Shown: positions 25,585 through 33,841 of the stretch, piece after piece
Numbering within the stretch: position 1 is the first letter of the stretch
Layout: every line of letters starts with the position of its first letter
Assembly (NCBI GenBank): GCA_036555035.1
Contig: DATBMB010000174.1
Coordinates: forward strand, 1 to 64,000
Reading direction: 5' to 3'
DNA: 64,000 nucleotides
Source of the DNA: SG8-41 sp036555035
GTDB taxonomy: Bacteria > Pseudomonadota > Gammaproteobacteria > Burkholderiales > SG8-41
The notes under the pieces: model-generated
Databases searched by the model: none
What the model saw: the letters and a program-made list of their open reading frames with translations, nothing else
Told to the model about the DNA's origin: nothing
Translations under genes and position numbers: made by a program

Positions 25585-26301
25585 TCAGTCGCCGCCGAAG
25601 ACGTCCCGATACGAGACGTAGACCGACGCGATCAGCGTGGGCCCCAGCACGAGCCAGCCAAGCCCCAGCGGGATCGACGCCACGATCCCCAACACCATCA
25701 GCACGATGCTGTAGACCAGGAACGGCAGGATGTTCTTCAGGCAGCCGAAAAAGCTCTCCTGGAGGGCGGCGACGGGCGCCATCCCGCGCAGCACCACCAG
25801 GGCAGGCGCGAACCAGAGCGCCATGTAGATCGGGATGCTGAGGGCAAGCGCCACCAGCCAGGCCAGCATGAAGCTGCCGCCCGCCGCCGCCGCTCCCGCG
25901 GCATCGCCGCGCAACACCCCCATGACGGCGCCCGTGCCGACGATCAGGACCACCGGCACCATCACGATGATCCAGGCGCCGATGGCGAGGGCGCCGACCA
26001 CGATGAGATTGCCCGTCTGCTCCTTGAATCCCGCGAAGAGGTGGGCGAGCTCGAGCTCGCCGCCGCCCTGGAGCGCCCTGCAGCCGAGCAGCAAGCCGCC
26101 GACGAAAACCGGCATCACCAGGAACGTGGCCACCGCACCCAGCAGGGGAATGAACGCGAGCACGATCAGGATGACGAACAGGATGACCACCGCCGCAATC
26201 CAGATGCCCGGGGCCTTCCTGAACAGGCCGAACCCCTCCGCGATCCACGTCCAGCCCTGACCGGCGCCCACGGCGCGCCCACCCGTCACGCTCTCGCTCA
26301 T
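25585..26301 (-). CDS. BPSS1780-family integral membrane protein
   Basis: The 238-aa protein has a short soluble N-terminus containing WTWIAEGFGLFRKAPGIW, which is characteristic of the BPSS1780 family, and about five to six transmembrane helices (roughly 33-230). Its function is unknown. It sits between xsc (same strand) and the TauE-type exporter (divergent), so a link to sulfonate metabolism is possible by position only; the family also occurs in many other contexts. Confidence 0.8.
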   Translation of the reverse strand: MSESVTGGRAVGAGQGWTWIAEGFGLFRKAPGIWIAAVVILFVILIVLAFIPLLGAVATFLVMPVFVGGLLLGCRALQGGGELELAHLFAGFKEQTGNLIVVGALAIGAWIIVMVPVVLIVGTGAVMGVLRGDAAGAAAAGGSFMLAWLVALALSIPIYMALWFAPALVVLRGMAPVAALQESFFGCLKNILPFLVYSIVLMVLGIVASIPLGLGWLVLGPTLIASVYVSYRDVFGGD

Positions 26302-26381
26302 GGCGGCTCTCCTGATTGAGGTAAGGCGGAACCCATCGTAGTGGAATCGCCACCCTATGACAATCGGGTAAGCTGGAATCG

Positions 26382-27152
26382 ATGCTGACTGAATCGCTTT
26401 CCCTGACGCTCATGATCTGGGTGTCCTGCGCGGTGCTGGTCGCCGGCCTGTCCCAGGGGGCGCTCGGCTTCGGCTTCCCGTTCGTCGCCACGCCGCTGAT
26501 CGCCATGGTGAGCGACATGCGCACCGCGATCGTCATCGTGCTGCTGCCGACGCTCGCGACAATCGGCGTTGCTCTGCTGGCGAGCGGCCCGTTGCGCGCG
26601 ACGCTCGCGCGATTCTGGATGATGCCGCTCTACATGATTCTCGGGGCGGGCGTGGGCACCTGGGTGTTCGTATCCGCTCCCGATGCGCCCTATACGCTGG
26701 TGCTGGCGCTGCTGACGCTGCTCTATCTCAATCTTGACCGCCTGGGCCTCGCCAGCTGGCCTGTGGTGCGGCGCCATGAGCGCGCGTTCGGGCCGCTTGC
26801 TGGCGTTACCTCGGGCATTTTCGAGGGAACGGCGAATATCGCCGCGCCGCCCCTCATCGTCTACTACCTATCGCTCGGGCTCACGCCTGTCATGCTGGTG
26901 CAGGGGCTCAACATCTGTTTCCTGCTCGGGAAGTCGACCCAGTTTACGGTGCTCGCGACGCAGGGCGGTGTATCAATGGGCGAGTGGCTGGCGACGCTGC
27001 CTTTCGTCGTGGTCGGGGTCGCGGGCTCACTCATCGGCGTGCGCATTCGCGATCGCATCGACGCCGTCACGTTTCGCGTCTGGGTCAAGCGCGCGCTGCT
27101 CGTGATCGCGCTGGGGCTGCTCGGCCAGTACGCCTGGTCGTTCTGGGCCTGA
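26382..27152 (+). CDS. TauE/SafE-family anion exporter (probable sulfite exporter)
   Basis: The 256-aa protein has about seven to eight transmembrane helices in two similar halves; the first begins LVAGLSQGALGFGFPFVATPLIAM and the second has LAGVTSGIFEGTANIAAPPLIVYYL, the duplicated G-rich motif of TauE/SafE (DUF81). TauE family members export sulfite, sulfoacetate or other organic anions. The nearby xsc would produce sulfite, which is toxic, so sulfite export is the natural hypothesis. It is divergent from the BPSS1780 gene and has no strong ribosome binding site. Confidence 0.85.
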   Translation: MLTESLSLTLMIWVSCAVLVAGLSQGALGFGFPFVATPLIAMVSDMRTAIVIVLLPTLATIGVALLASGPLRATLARFWMMPLYMILGAGVGTWVFVSAPDAPYTLVLALLTLLYLNLDRLGLASWPVVRRHERAFGPLAGVTSGIFEGTANIAAPPLIVYYLSLGLTPVMLVQGLNICFLLGKSTQFTVLATQGGVSMGEWLATLPFVVVGVAGSLIGVRIRDRIDAVTFRVWVKRALLVIALGLLGQYAWSFWA

Positions 27153-27155
27153 AAA

Positions 27156-27185
27156 GAACGGCCGGCTTTCGGCCGGCCGTTCGTT
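27156..27185 (-). terminator. Terminator between tauE-type gene and grxD
   Basis: A perfect 11-bp stem (GAACGGCCGGC and its complement at 27172-27182) with a 5-base loop is followed on the minus strand by TTTT. It ends the grxD transcript and may also stop the convergent exporter transcript. Confidence 0.85.
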
Positions 27186-27201
27186 CGCGCGAATCTACGC
27201 T

Positions 27202-27519
27202 TCAGGCGGGGGTCTTCTCGAGCAGCTTCTTCAGCTCGCCGCTCTGGTACATCTCGATCATGATGTCGGAGCCGCCGATGAACTCGCCGTTCACGTAGAG
27301 CTGCGGAATCGTCGGCCAGTTGGCGTACTCCTTGATGCCCTGGCGGATATCGGGGTTTTCGAGCACGTTCACCGTGAAGGGCTGCTCCACGCCGCACGCG
27401 CGGAGGATGCCGATCGCGTTCGCCGAAAAGCCGCACTGGGGAAAATCGGGCGTGCCCTTCATGTACAGCACGACCTTGTTTCCGGTCACCTGCTCTTTTA
27501 TAACATCTTGAATATTCAT
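27202..27519 (-). CDS. grxD: Monothiol glutaredoxin Grx4
   Basis: The 105-aa protein carries the monothiol motif CGFS (PQCGFSANAI), KGTPDFPQ before it, and the glutathione-binding WPTIPQLYVNGEFIGGSDI. Such glutaredoxins hold a bridging [2Fe-2S] cluster with glutathione and act in iron-sulfur cluster delivery. It lies downstream of prmC in the hemA-prfA-prmC-grxD order seen in betaproteobacteria, 62 bp after prmC on the same strand is the reverse order (grxD is at the end of the run). Confidence 0.96.
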   Translation of the reverse strand: MNIQDVIKEQVTGNKVVLYMKGTPDFPQCGFSANAIGILRACGVEQPFTVNVLENPDIRQGIKEYANWPTIPQLYVNGEFIGGSDIMIEMYQSGELKKLLEKTPA

Positions 27520-27581
27520 GAGGTATCCTAAATCCGAGTGATTCAGTCAGGCATTATTCTAGCGGCACGGCGGGCGCCGCG

Positions 27582-28415
27582 TCAAACCTTCCCTCCCGCC
27601 ACCCGTTCGATGCCGGCGAGGTCTCGCCGCGAGCTCAAGTCGCGAAACCCTGCCCGCTCGAGCAACGCGCGGCAGCGCTTGCCCTGGTCGTGGCCGTGCT
27701 CGAAGAGCAGCGCACCGCCGGGCTCGAGATGCGCGCGCGCATGCGCGACGATCAATCGGATGCAGGCGAGGCCGTCGGGACCTCCGAGTAGCGCTGCGCG
27801 GGGCTCGAATCTCAGGTCGCCCTCGGAGAGGTGCGGGTCGCCCTCCGCCACGTACGGCGGATTGCAGACGATGAGATCGAAGCGCCGGCCGGCGAGCGCG
27901 GCAAACCAGTCGCTTTCGACGAACTCGATTGGGGTGCCGTGCCGGGCGGCGTTGTGGCGCGCGACCGCGAGCGCCGCGCTCGATGCATCTGTTGCAGTCA
28001 CCCCCGCGCGGGGACGCTGCAGCGCGATCGCCACGGCGACGCAGCCGCTACCGGTGGCGAGATCCAGCACGCGGAAGCGCGACTGCGCGGGAATCCGCTC
28101 GAGTGCGGCCTCGACCAGGGTCTCGGTATCCGGCCTCGGGATCAGCACCGCCGGCGTCACCTTGAACGCGAGGCTGTGGAACTCGCGTTCACCGGTCAGG
28201 TACGCAATGGGCTCTCCCGCGCGCCGGCGCTCGATGCACTCGAGATAGCGCTCGCGCTGCGCTCCGGTCACCGCCTCTCCCGCATGTGCGACGAGGTACG
28301 CGTCATCGACGCTCAAAGCAGCGCGCAACAGCGCGCGCGCGTCGAGCGGATCGATGTTGGGAAGTCGAAGCATCTCCGCAATGCTGGCGGCCGGCCTGTT
28401 GCGAGGGCTCACCAT
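27582..28415 (-). CDS. prmC: Peptide chain release factor N5-glutamine methyltransferase
   Basis: PrmC methylates the glutamine of the GGQ motif in release factors RF1 and RF2. The 277-aa protein has the N-terminal helical domain and the SAM-dependent domain with VLDLATGSGCVAVAIA and the catalytic NPPY motif (VCNPPYVAEG). The ATG at 28415 overlaps the stop of the EamA gene by 7 bp, so they are coupled. Its substrate gene prfA is two genes upstream. A longer frame exists upstream but reads through the EamA gene and is not coding. Confidence 0.95.
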   Translation of the reverse strand: MVSPRNRPAASIAEMLRLPNIDPLDARALLRAALSVDDAYLVAHAGEAVTGAQRERYLECIERRRAGEPIAYLTGEREFHSLAFKVTPAVLIPRPDTETLVEAALERIPAQSRFRVLDLATGSGCVAVAIALQRPRAGVTATDASSAALAVARHNAARHGTPIEFVESDWFAALAGRRFDLIVCNPPYVAEGDPHLSEGDLRFEPRAALLGGPDGLACIRLIVAHARAHLEPGGALLFEHGHDQGKRCRALLERAGFRDLSSRRDLAGIERVAGGKV

Positions 28416-29263
28416 TGCAGCAGCAACACGACGACGCCGGCCACGACAAGCATCACGCCTCCGATCAGCGCCGCGCTCATGCGTTCTTCCCGCAGGACGA
28501 GCGCGCTCAATATCAACGTGAACAGCGGGTAGGTCGCAACGATGGGGGACACCACGACGACCGTACCGGTACTCAGCGCGCGATAGAGGCACAGCACTGC
28601 GACGCCGTTGAGGGCGCCGGTCGCGGCAAACCAGGCCGCTCCGCGCCGGTGGAATGTCCGTGCCGCCGGTTGTCCGGCCGTTGCGGTCCACACGGCAAGC
28701 GATGAAACGGTATACCCCACCAGCGCGGCGGCAAACGGGTTGGGCCAGAGGATAAGCCCGGCCTTGGACAGGACCTGGGCGAGCGCGCGCAGCGCCGCCG
28801 CGGACCATGGCAACCATAGCGCGCTGCGCTGCTCCCCACGCGCATCCGCATCGTGCAGCCTCGCCAGCACGACCGAGCCCAGCACGATGAGAGAGGTGGC
28901 GGCAAGCTCGCGCACGCCAAGCGCTTCGTCGAGAAACAGCGCCGCGCCTAGAATCGCGAAGAGGGGCGCCGTGCTGCCGACCGCCCCGGTCACGGACGGG
29001 CCCAGGCGCCGGTTGCCCTCGAAGGTCAGCAACGTGACCGCGGCCGGAAAGAACAGGCCCACCAGGGCAAATATGCCGATGGCTGCGAGCTGCCAGTCCG
29101 CTAGGTCCGCGAACGGCGCCAGCAGCCAGAACAGCAGGGTTGCCGCAGGGATGCTCACCCGGGCGCCCGCCGTGGCGTCGAGGTATTTCAAGCCTGAGTG
29201 AGTGGTCACTAACGCCGCGCCGAAGAGGGCGGCGGACATGAGGGCATAGACGATGGGCTCCAA
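28409..29263 (-). CDS. EamA-family (DMT) transporter
   Basis: The 284-aa inner-membrane protein has about ten transmembrane helices arranged as two EamA repeats (first from IVYALMSAALFGAALV, second from SALWLPWSAAALRALA). Members move amino acids, metabolites or nucleotide sugars; the substrate cannot be inferred. It interrupts the usual prfA-prmC adjacency and overlaps the prmC start by 7 bp. The gene starts 46 bp after the prfA stop. Confidence 0.88.
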   Translation of the reverse strand: MEPIVYALMSAALFGAALVTTHSGLKYLDATAGARVSIPAATLLFWLLAPFADLADWQLAAIGIFALVGLFFPAAVTLLTFEGNRRLGPSVTGAVGSTAPLFAILGAALFLDEALGVRELAATSLIVLGSVVLARLHDADARGEQRSALWLPWSAAALRALAQVLSKAGLILWPNPFAAALVGYTVSSLAVWTATAGQPAARTFHRRGAAWFAATGALNGVAVLCLYRALSTGTVVVVSPIVATYPLFTLILSALVLREERMSAALIGGVMLVVAGVVVLLLQW

Positions 29264-29308
29264 CGGAACGCCCTCGGGAGATGCCGCGTCCGGGACACGT
29301 GGGCCGGC

Positions 29309-30400
29309 TCAAGCCGGCTGCACGTCCTCGGCGAGCTGGGCGAGCTGCTCGGCCTGGTGCTCGGCGGCGAGCGCCGCGATCAGCTCGTCGAGCTCCCCGT
29401 CCATGATCCGGTCGATCTTGTAGAGCGTGAGATTGATGCGGTGGTCGGTCACGCGCCCCTGCGGAAAGTTATAGGTGCGGATGCGCTCGGAGCGGTCGCC
29501 GCTGCCGATGAGCGACTTGCGGGTCGCGGCCATCTTCGCGCGCTGCTCGGAGAGCTGCCGATCCTTGATGCGCGCGGCGAGGATGGCGAGCGCCCGCGCC
29601 CGGTTCTTGTGCTGCGAGCGGTCGTCCTGGCATTCCACGACGATGCCGGAGGGGAGATGCGTGATGCGCACCGCCGAATCGGTCTTGTTCACATGCTGCC
29701 CGCCGGCACCGGACGCGCGGTACGTGTCCACGCGCAGCTCCGCCGGGTTGAGCACCACGTCCGCGATCTCGTCGGCCTCCGGCATCACTGCCACCGTGCA
29801 CGCGGAGGTGTGGATGCGGCCCTGGGTCTCCGTGACCGGCACCCGCTGCACCCGGTGGCCGCCGGATTCGAACTTGAGCCTGGAGTAGGCGCCCTGCCCG
29901 GAGATCTTCGCGATGATCTCCTTGTAGCCGCCGAGGTCGGAGGGGCTTTGCGACACCACCTCGACCGGCCAGCGATTGCGCTCGGCGTAGCGGCTGTAGA
30001 GGCGGAAGAGCTCGCCCGCAAAGAGGGCGGATTCCTCGCCCCCGGTTCCGGCGCGGATCTCGAGAAAGATGTTGCGCTCGTCGTTGGGGTCCTTGGGCAG
30101 CAGCCGCCGCTGCAGCTCCTCCTCGATGCCGGCGAGCCGCTCCCGGGTCTGCCGTATCTCGGACTCCGCGAACTCGCGCATCGCGGGGTCCCCGCTCATC
30201 TCCTGCGCGGCCTGAAGGTCGGCCTCGCCCTGCGCGTAGCGCTGGTAGAGCTCGACCACCGGCGCGATCTCCGCGTGCTCGCGGGAGAGCTTGCGGAAGC
30301 TGTCGAGGTCGGCCGTCGCCTTCTCGGAGGAGAGGAGCCGATTCAGCTCCTCGATCCGGCCCGAGAGCTGCGCGAGCTTGGCCGCGATGCTGGCTTTCAT
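29309..30400 (-). CDS. prfA: Peptide chain release factor 1
   Basis: RF1 recognises UAA and UAG codons and triggers peptide release. The 363-aa length is standard. The GGQ motif (GAGGQHVNKTDSAVRI) and the FLEIRAGTGGEE segment are clear; the stop-codon-recognition loop falls in GGHRVQRVPVTETQGR IHTS. It follows hemA after 16 bp. Confidence 0.98.
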   Translation of the reverse strand: MKASIAAKLAQLSGRIEELNRLLSSEKATADLDSFRKLSREHAEIAPVVELYQRYAQGEADLQAAQEMSGDPAMREFAESEIRQTRERLAGIEEELQRRLLPKDPNDERNIFLEIRAGTGGEESALFAGELFRLYSRYAERNRWPVEVVSQSPSDLGGYKEIIAKISGQGAYSRLKFESGGHRVQRVPVTETQGRIHTSACTVAVMPEADEIADVVLNPAELRVDTYRASGAGGQHVNKTDSAVRITHLPSGIVVECQDDRSQHKNRARALAILAARIKDRQLSEQRAKMAATRKSLIGSGDRSERIRTYNFPQGRVTDHRINLTLYKIDRIMDGELDELIAALAAEHQAEQLAQLAEDVQPA

Positions 30401-30416
30401 CGGGGAGCCCGCTGCC

Positions 30417-31670
30417 TTATTCCGGCCGCGGGATCTGGTAGAGGCGGGTCAGCAGCTCTGCCAGCGCCTCGCGCTCGTCCTCGCGCGCGTGCGAGAGCGC
30501 GTGCGTCGGTCCGTGCGTAAGCTTCGCGAGGAGCGCGCGCGAGAGCTGCTCCATCACCACCTGGGGATCCTCGCCCTTCGCCAGGCGCCGCAGCGCGCGC
30601 TGCATCTCGTGGCGCCGCGCGCGCTCCGCGGCATCGCGCAGCGCGCGTATGGTTGGCACCAGCTCGCGGTTGCCCAGCCAGTGCATGAACTCGGAGACCT
30701 GGTTCTCGATGATCACCTCGGCCTGCGCGACCGCGTTGCTGCGCACGTCCATGCCCTCGCGCGCGACCTTGCCCAGGTCGTCCACGCCGTAGAGGAACAC
30801 GTCGTCCAGCTGCGCCACTTCTTCCTCGACGTCGCGCGGCACCGCGAGATCGAACATGAGCATCGGGCGGTGCTTGCGCGCGGCGAGCGCCCGCTCCATC
30901 AGTCCCTTGCCGATGATCGGGAGCGTGCTCGCCGTCGAGCTCACCACGATGTCGTGGGAAGCGAGCTGCGAGGGGAGATCGTTCAGCGTGATGGCGCGGC
31001 CGCGGAAGCGGTCGGCGAGCGCCTGGGCGCGCTCGAGCGTGCGGTTGGCGAAAGTCAGGCGCCGGGGGTGCTGGGCGGCGAAATGCGTGGCGCAGAGCTC
31101 GATCATCTCGCCCGCGCCGATGAAAAGGATGCTCTGCTCGGCGATCGCCGGGTAGATACGCTGCGCGAGCCCGACCGCGGCGGATGCCATGGATACCGTC
31201 GCCGCGCCGATATCGGTCTCGGACCGTACCGTCTTCGCGACCGCAAACGTGCGCTGAAAAAGCTTGTTCAGGAGGAGGCCCAACGTGCCCGCCGCCTGGG
31301 CGGTGCGCACCGCCTGCTTGAACTGGCCGAGGATCTGCGGCTCCCCGAGCACCATCGAGTCGAGCCCGCTCGCCACCCGGAAGGCGTGCTTCACCGCTCT
31401 TTCCTGTGGCAGCTGGTAGACATAGGGCTCGATCTGGTGGGGCTTCAGGCTGTGGTAGCCCGCCATCCAGTCGACCGCCGCGTGCGGCTCGGCGGTCGAG
31501 CAGTAGATCTCGGTGCGGTTGCAGGTCGAGATGATCGCCGCCTCCTGCACCGGGCGGCGATCCACCAGCTCGCGCAGCGCCCCCACCAGGCCCTCGGCGT
31601 GAAACACCACCTGCTCGCGCACCGCGAGCGGTGCGGTCTGGTGGTTGATGCCAACGGCGAAGAGCTGCAT
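30417..31670 (-). CDS. hemA: Glutamyl-tRNA reductase
   Basis: HemA reduces glutamyl-tRNA to glutamate-1-semialdehyde, the first committed step of the C5 route to tetrapyrroles. The 417-aa protein has the catalytic cysteine motif ISTCNRTEIY, the NADPH-binding IGAGEMIELCATHF and a C-terminal dimerisation domain. With hemCDXY in the same window, much of the early heme pathway is local. Upstream bases 31671-31765 are AT-richer and include a TACACT -10-like hexamer. Confidence 0.97.
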   Translation of the reverse strand: MQLFAVGINHQTAPLAVREQVVFHAEGLVGALRELVDRRPVQEAAIISTCNRTEIYCSTAEPHAAVDWMAGYHSLKPHQIEPYVYQLPQERAVKHAFRVASGLDSMVLGEPQILGQFKQAVRTAQAAGTLGLLLNKLFQRTFAVAKTVRSETDIGAATVSMASAAVGLAQRIYPAIAEQSILFIGAGEMIELCATHFAAQHPRRLTFANRTLERAQALADRFRGRAITLNDLPSQLASHDIVVSSTASTLPIIGKGLMERALAARKHRPMLMFDLAVPRDVEEEVAQLDDVFLYGVDDLGKVAREGMDVRSNAVAQAEVIIENQVSEFMHWLGNRELVPTIRALRDAAERARRHEMQRALRRLAKGEDPQVVMEQLSRALLAKLTHGPTHALSHAREDEREALAELLTRLYQIPRPE

Positions 31671-31765
31671 CAGGCGGCGGTAGGCAAAAAGAGTGTAGAT
31701 ATTAATACGTTAGCCGCACCCGGGACAATCCGTCGCGCGGCCTTTTCAGCAGCCGCCAGCGGACC

Positions 31766-32755
31766 TCAGGCTTCGTTCTGCAGCGGCCGGCCGTGCGCCC
31801 ACCGCTCCAGGTTGCCGAGAAAGATCCGCGTGGCACGCTCGTCGTTGCCCGCCGAGGCCGAGGCGTTGTGCGGCGAGAGGATGGCGTTCGGAAGCCCCCA
31901 GAGCGGCGAGTCGGGCGGGAGCGGCTCCTGCTCGAACACGTCGAGATAGGCGCCACCGAGCTGACCGCTCTTCAACGCCGCGATCACTGCCCCTTCGTCC
32001 GCAAGCCCGCCCCGCGCGACGTTGATGAGAAAAGCGCCCCGCGGCAATCGCGCAAGCGTTCCCGCATTCATGATGCGCCGCGTCTCCGGCGTGAGCGGGC
32101 ACGCCAGCACGACCCACTGACAGCGTGGGAGCAGCTCCGGCAGCGCGGCGGGCGCGTGCATCTCGTGCACCGGGTCCTCGGGGCGCCGCGGGCTGCGGCG
32201 CACGCCGATGACGTGCATGCCGAGCGCCTGGCAGAAGCAAGCCACCGCCGTGCCGATGGTGCCGAGGCCCACGATCAGCACGGTCTCACCCGCGAGGTCG
32301 CGCGGCACCGCGTCGTTGCGCAGCGGCATCCATTCGCGGCGGCCCTGCGCCGCCCACCAGTGCGGAAACCCGCGGGCAAGCATCAGCAGCCCGCCAATCG
32401 CCGTCTGCGCCACCGGCTCGCCATTGGAACCGGCTGAGTGGGTGAGCTTGACCCCGCGCCCGGTAAGCGCCGTGACGAACGGAAAGTGCTCGATCGCGGC
32501 GGTGACGAAATGGACCCACTTCAGGCTCGAGGCGCCCGCGAGGGCCTCGACGAAGGACTCGTTGAGGGGAGAGAACCGGATGTCGCGCGTGTAGTAAGCG
32601 ATCTCGACCCGCCCGCAATCCTCCGGCGCGAGGCGCGCGTTCGGGTCATCCGGAACGTGCAGGAGGCGGGGCTCGAGGCCCGCCTTCCGCGCGGCTGCGG
32701 CGAGCGCCTCGCCATGGCCCTCGGCCATGGCCCTGGACAGCAGGATTCCCGTCAC
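31766..32755 (-). CDS. D-2-hydroxyacid dehydrogenase family protein
   Basis: The 329-aa NAD-dependent enzyme has the nucleotide-binding motif VGLGTIGTAVACFCQ, PLTPETRRIMN, the catalytic arginine in INVARGGLADE, the acidic residue in DVFEQEPLP and the catalytic histidine in LSPHNAS. It would interconvert a 2-keto acid and a D-2-hydroxy acid. The GTG start at 32755 overlaps the stop of the upstream PrpB-type lyase (GTGA), so the two are translationally coupled; an ATG nine codons later is the alternative. The substrate is unknown. Confidence 0.86.
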   Translation of the reverse strand: MTGILLSRAMAEGHGEALAAAARKAGLEPRLLHVPDDPNARLAPEDCGRVEIAYYTRDIRFSPLNESFVEALAGASSLKWVHFVTAAIEHFPFVTALTGRGVKLTHSAGSNGEPVAQTAIGGLLMLARGFPHWWAAQGRREWMPLRNDAVPRDLAGETVLIVGLGTIGTAVACFCQALGMHVIGVRRSPRRPEDPVHEMHAPAALPELLPRCQWVVLACPLTPETRRIMNAGTLARLPRGAFLINVARGGLADEGAVIAALKSGQLGGAYLDVFEQEPLPPDSPLWGLPNAILSPHNASASAGNDERATRIFLGNLERWAHGRPLQNEA

Positions 32756-33666
32756 TTCTTCTTGTCGCGGGCGAACAGCTCGTCGAGCTTGCGCTCGTAG
32801 GCGTGGTAGTCGAGAAACTCGTAGAGCTCGTCGCGCGTCTGCATCTGCTCGAGCACCCCCTTCTGCGTGCCGTCCCGGCGCACGGCCTGATAGACGCGCA
32901 GCGCCGCCGCGCTCATGGCGCGGAACGCGGAGAGCGGATACAGCGCCATCGCGACGCCGGCGCCCGCGAGCTCCTGCACGGTAAAAAGGGGCGTCTTTCC
33001 GAACTCGGTGAGGTTGGCGAGGATCGGAACCCTCACAGCGTCGGCGAATTTCCGGTACATCGGGAGCTCGGTGATCGCCTCCGGGAAGATCATGTCGGCG
33101 CCCGCTTCCACGCACGCGCAGGCGCGGTCGATCGCCGCCTGCAGCCCCTCGACTGCCAGGGCATCGGTGCGAGCCATCACCACGAACTGCGCATCGGTCC
33201 TGGCGTCGGCCGCGGCCTTGATCCGGTCCACCATCTCCTGCTGCGACACCAGCTCCTTCCCGGGGCGGTGGCCGCAGCGCTTGGCGCCGACCTGGTCCTC
33301 GATGTGCATCGCGGCGGCGCCGAACTTGATGAGCGATTTCACCGTGCGGGCGATGTTGTGGGCGCTCGCGCCGAAGCCGGTGTCCACATCCACCAGCAGC
33401 GGCAACGGGCAGGCGTCGGTGATGCGGCGGACATCGGTCAGCACGTCGTCGAGCCCGCTGATGCCCAGATCGGGCACCCCGAGCGAGCCGGCCGCGACAC
33501 CCCCGCCCGAAAGGTAGATGGCGCGGTAGCCCACGCGCTGCGCCATGCGCGCCGAATAGGCGTTGAGGGTGCCGATGACCTGCAGCGGGCGCTCCGCGTC
33601 GAGCGCCGCGCGAAAACGCGCCCCCGCCGAAGCGGCGGGCGCGGAGGAAGAAGGGTGTCCGCTCAT
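32752..33666 (-). CDS. Isocitrate lyase/PEP-mutase superfamily enzyme, methylisocitrate-lyase-like
   Basis: The 304-aa protein has the superfamily TIM-barrel sequence with DVDTGFG, IEDQVGAKRCGHR (the KRCGH active-site motif of lyases) and VMARTDALAVEG. This pattern is that of methylisocitrate lyase (PrpB), which splits 2-methylisocitrate to pyruvate and succinate. No prpC, prpD or acnD lies nearby, so another 2-methyl- or 2-hydroxy-dicarboxylate substrate, or oxaloacetate decarboxylase activity, remains possible. The ATG at 33666 gives the expected N-terminus. It is divergent from the IclR gene. Confidence 0.85.
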   Translation of the reverse strand: MSGHPSSSAPAASAGARFRAALDAERPLQVIGTLNAYSARMAQRVGYRAIYLSGGGVAAGSLGVPDLGISGLDDVLTDVRRITDACPLPLLVDVDTGFGASAHNIARTVKSLIKFGAAAMHIEDQVGAKRCGHRPGKELVSQQEMVDRIKAAADARTDAQFVVMARTDALAVEGLQAAIDRACACVEAGADMIFPEAITELPMYRKFADAVRVPILANLTEFGKTPLFTVQELAGAGVAMALYPLSAFRAMSAAALRVYQAVRRDGTQKGVLEQMQTRDELYEFLDYHAYERKLDELFARDKKK

Positions 33667-33728
33667 CGATCGTCCCCGGGACGCAGCGGGGCTCGATCCG
33701 GTGCCCGCCTTTGGTCCAATATGTGAGC

Positions 33729-33749
33729 TATTCTGGAGCGTCCAGAATA
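33729..33749. promoter_or_regulatory. 21-bp palindrome, candidate IclR-family operator
   Basis: TATTCTGGA and TCCAGAATA arms around GCG form a perfect inverted repeat in the 175-bp gap between the PrpB-like gene and the IclR gene. IclR-family operators are often TGGA-n-TCCA-cored palindromes of this size. A weak plus-strand promoter (TTGCCA at 33781, CATAAT at 33802) lies downstream. Confidence 0.65.
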
Positions 33750-33841
33750 TGGTATTTACCTTAGCATGCTGCCGCCCGTTTTGCCAGAACCGCTCTGATG
33801 GCATAATCGCGCTTCGCTCACCATACGGACTCAATCAAGCC

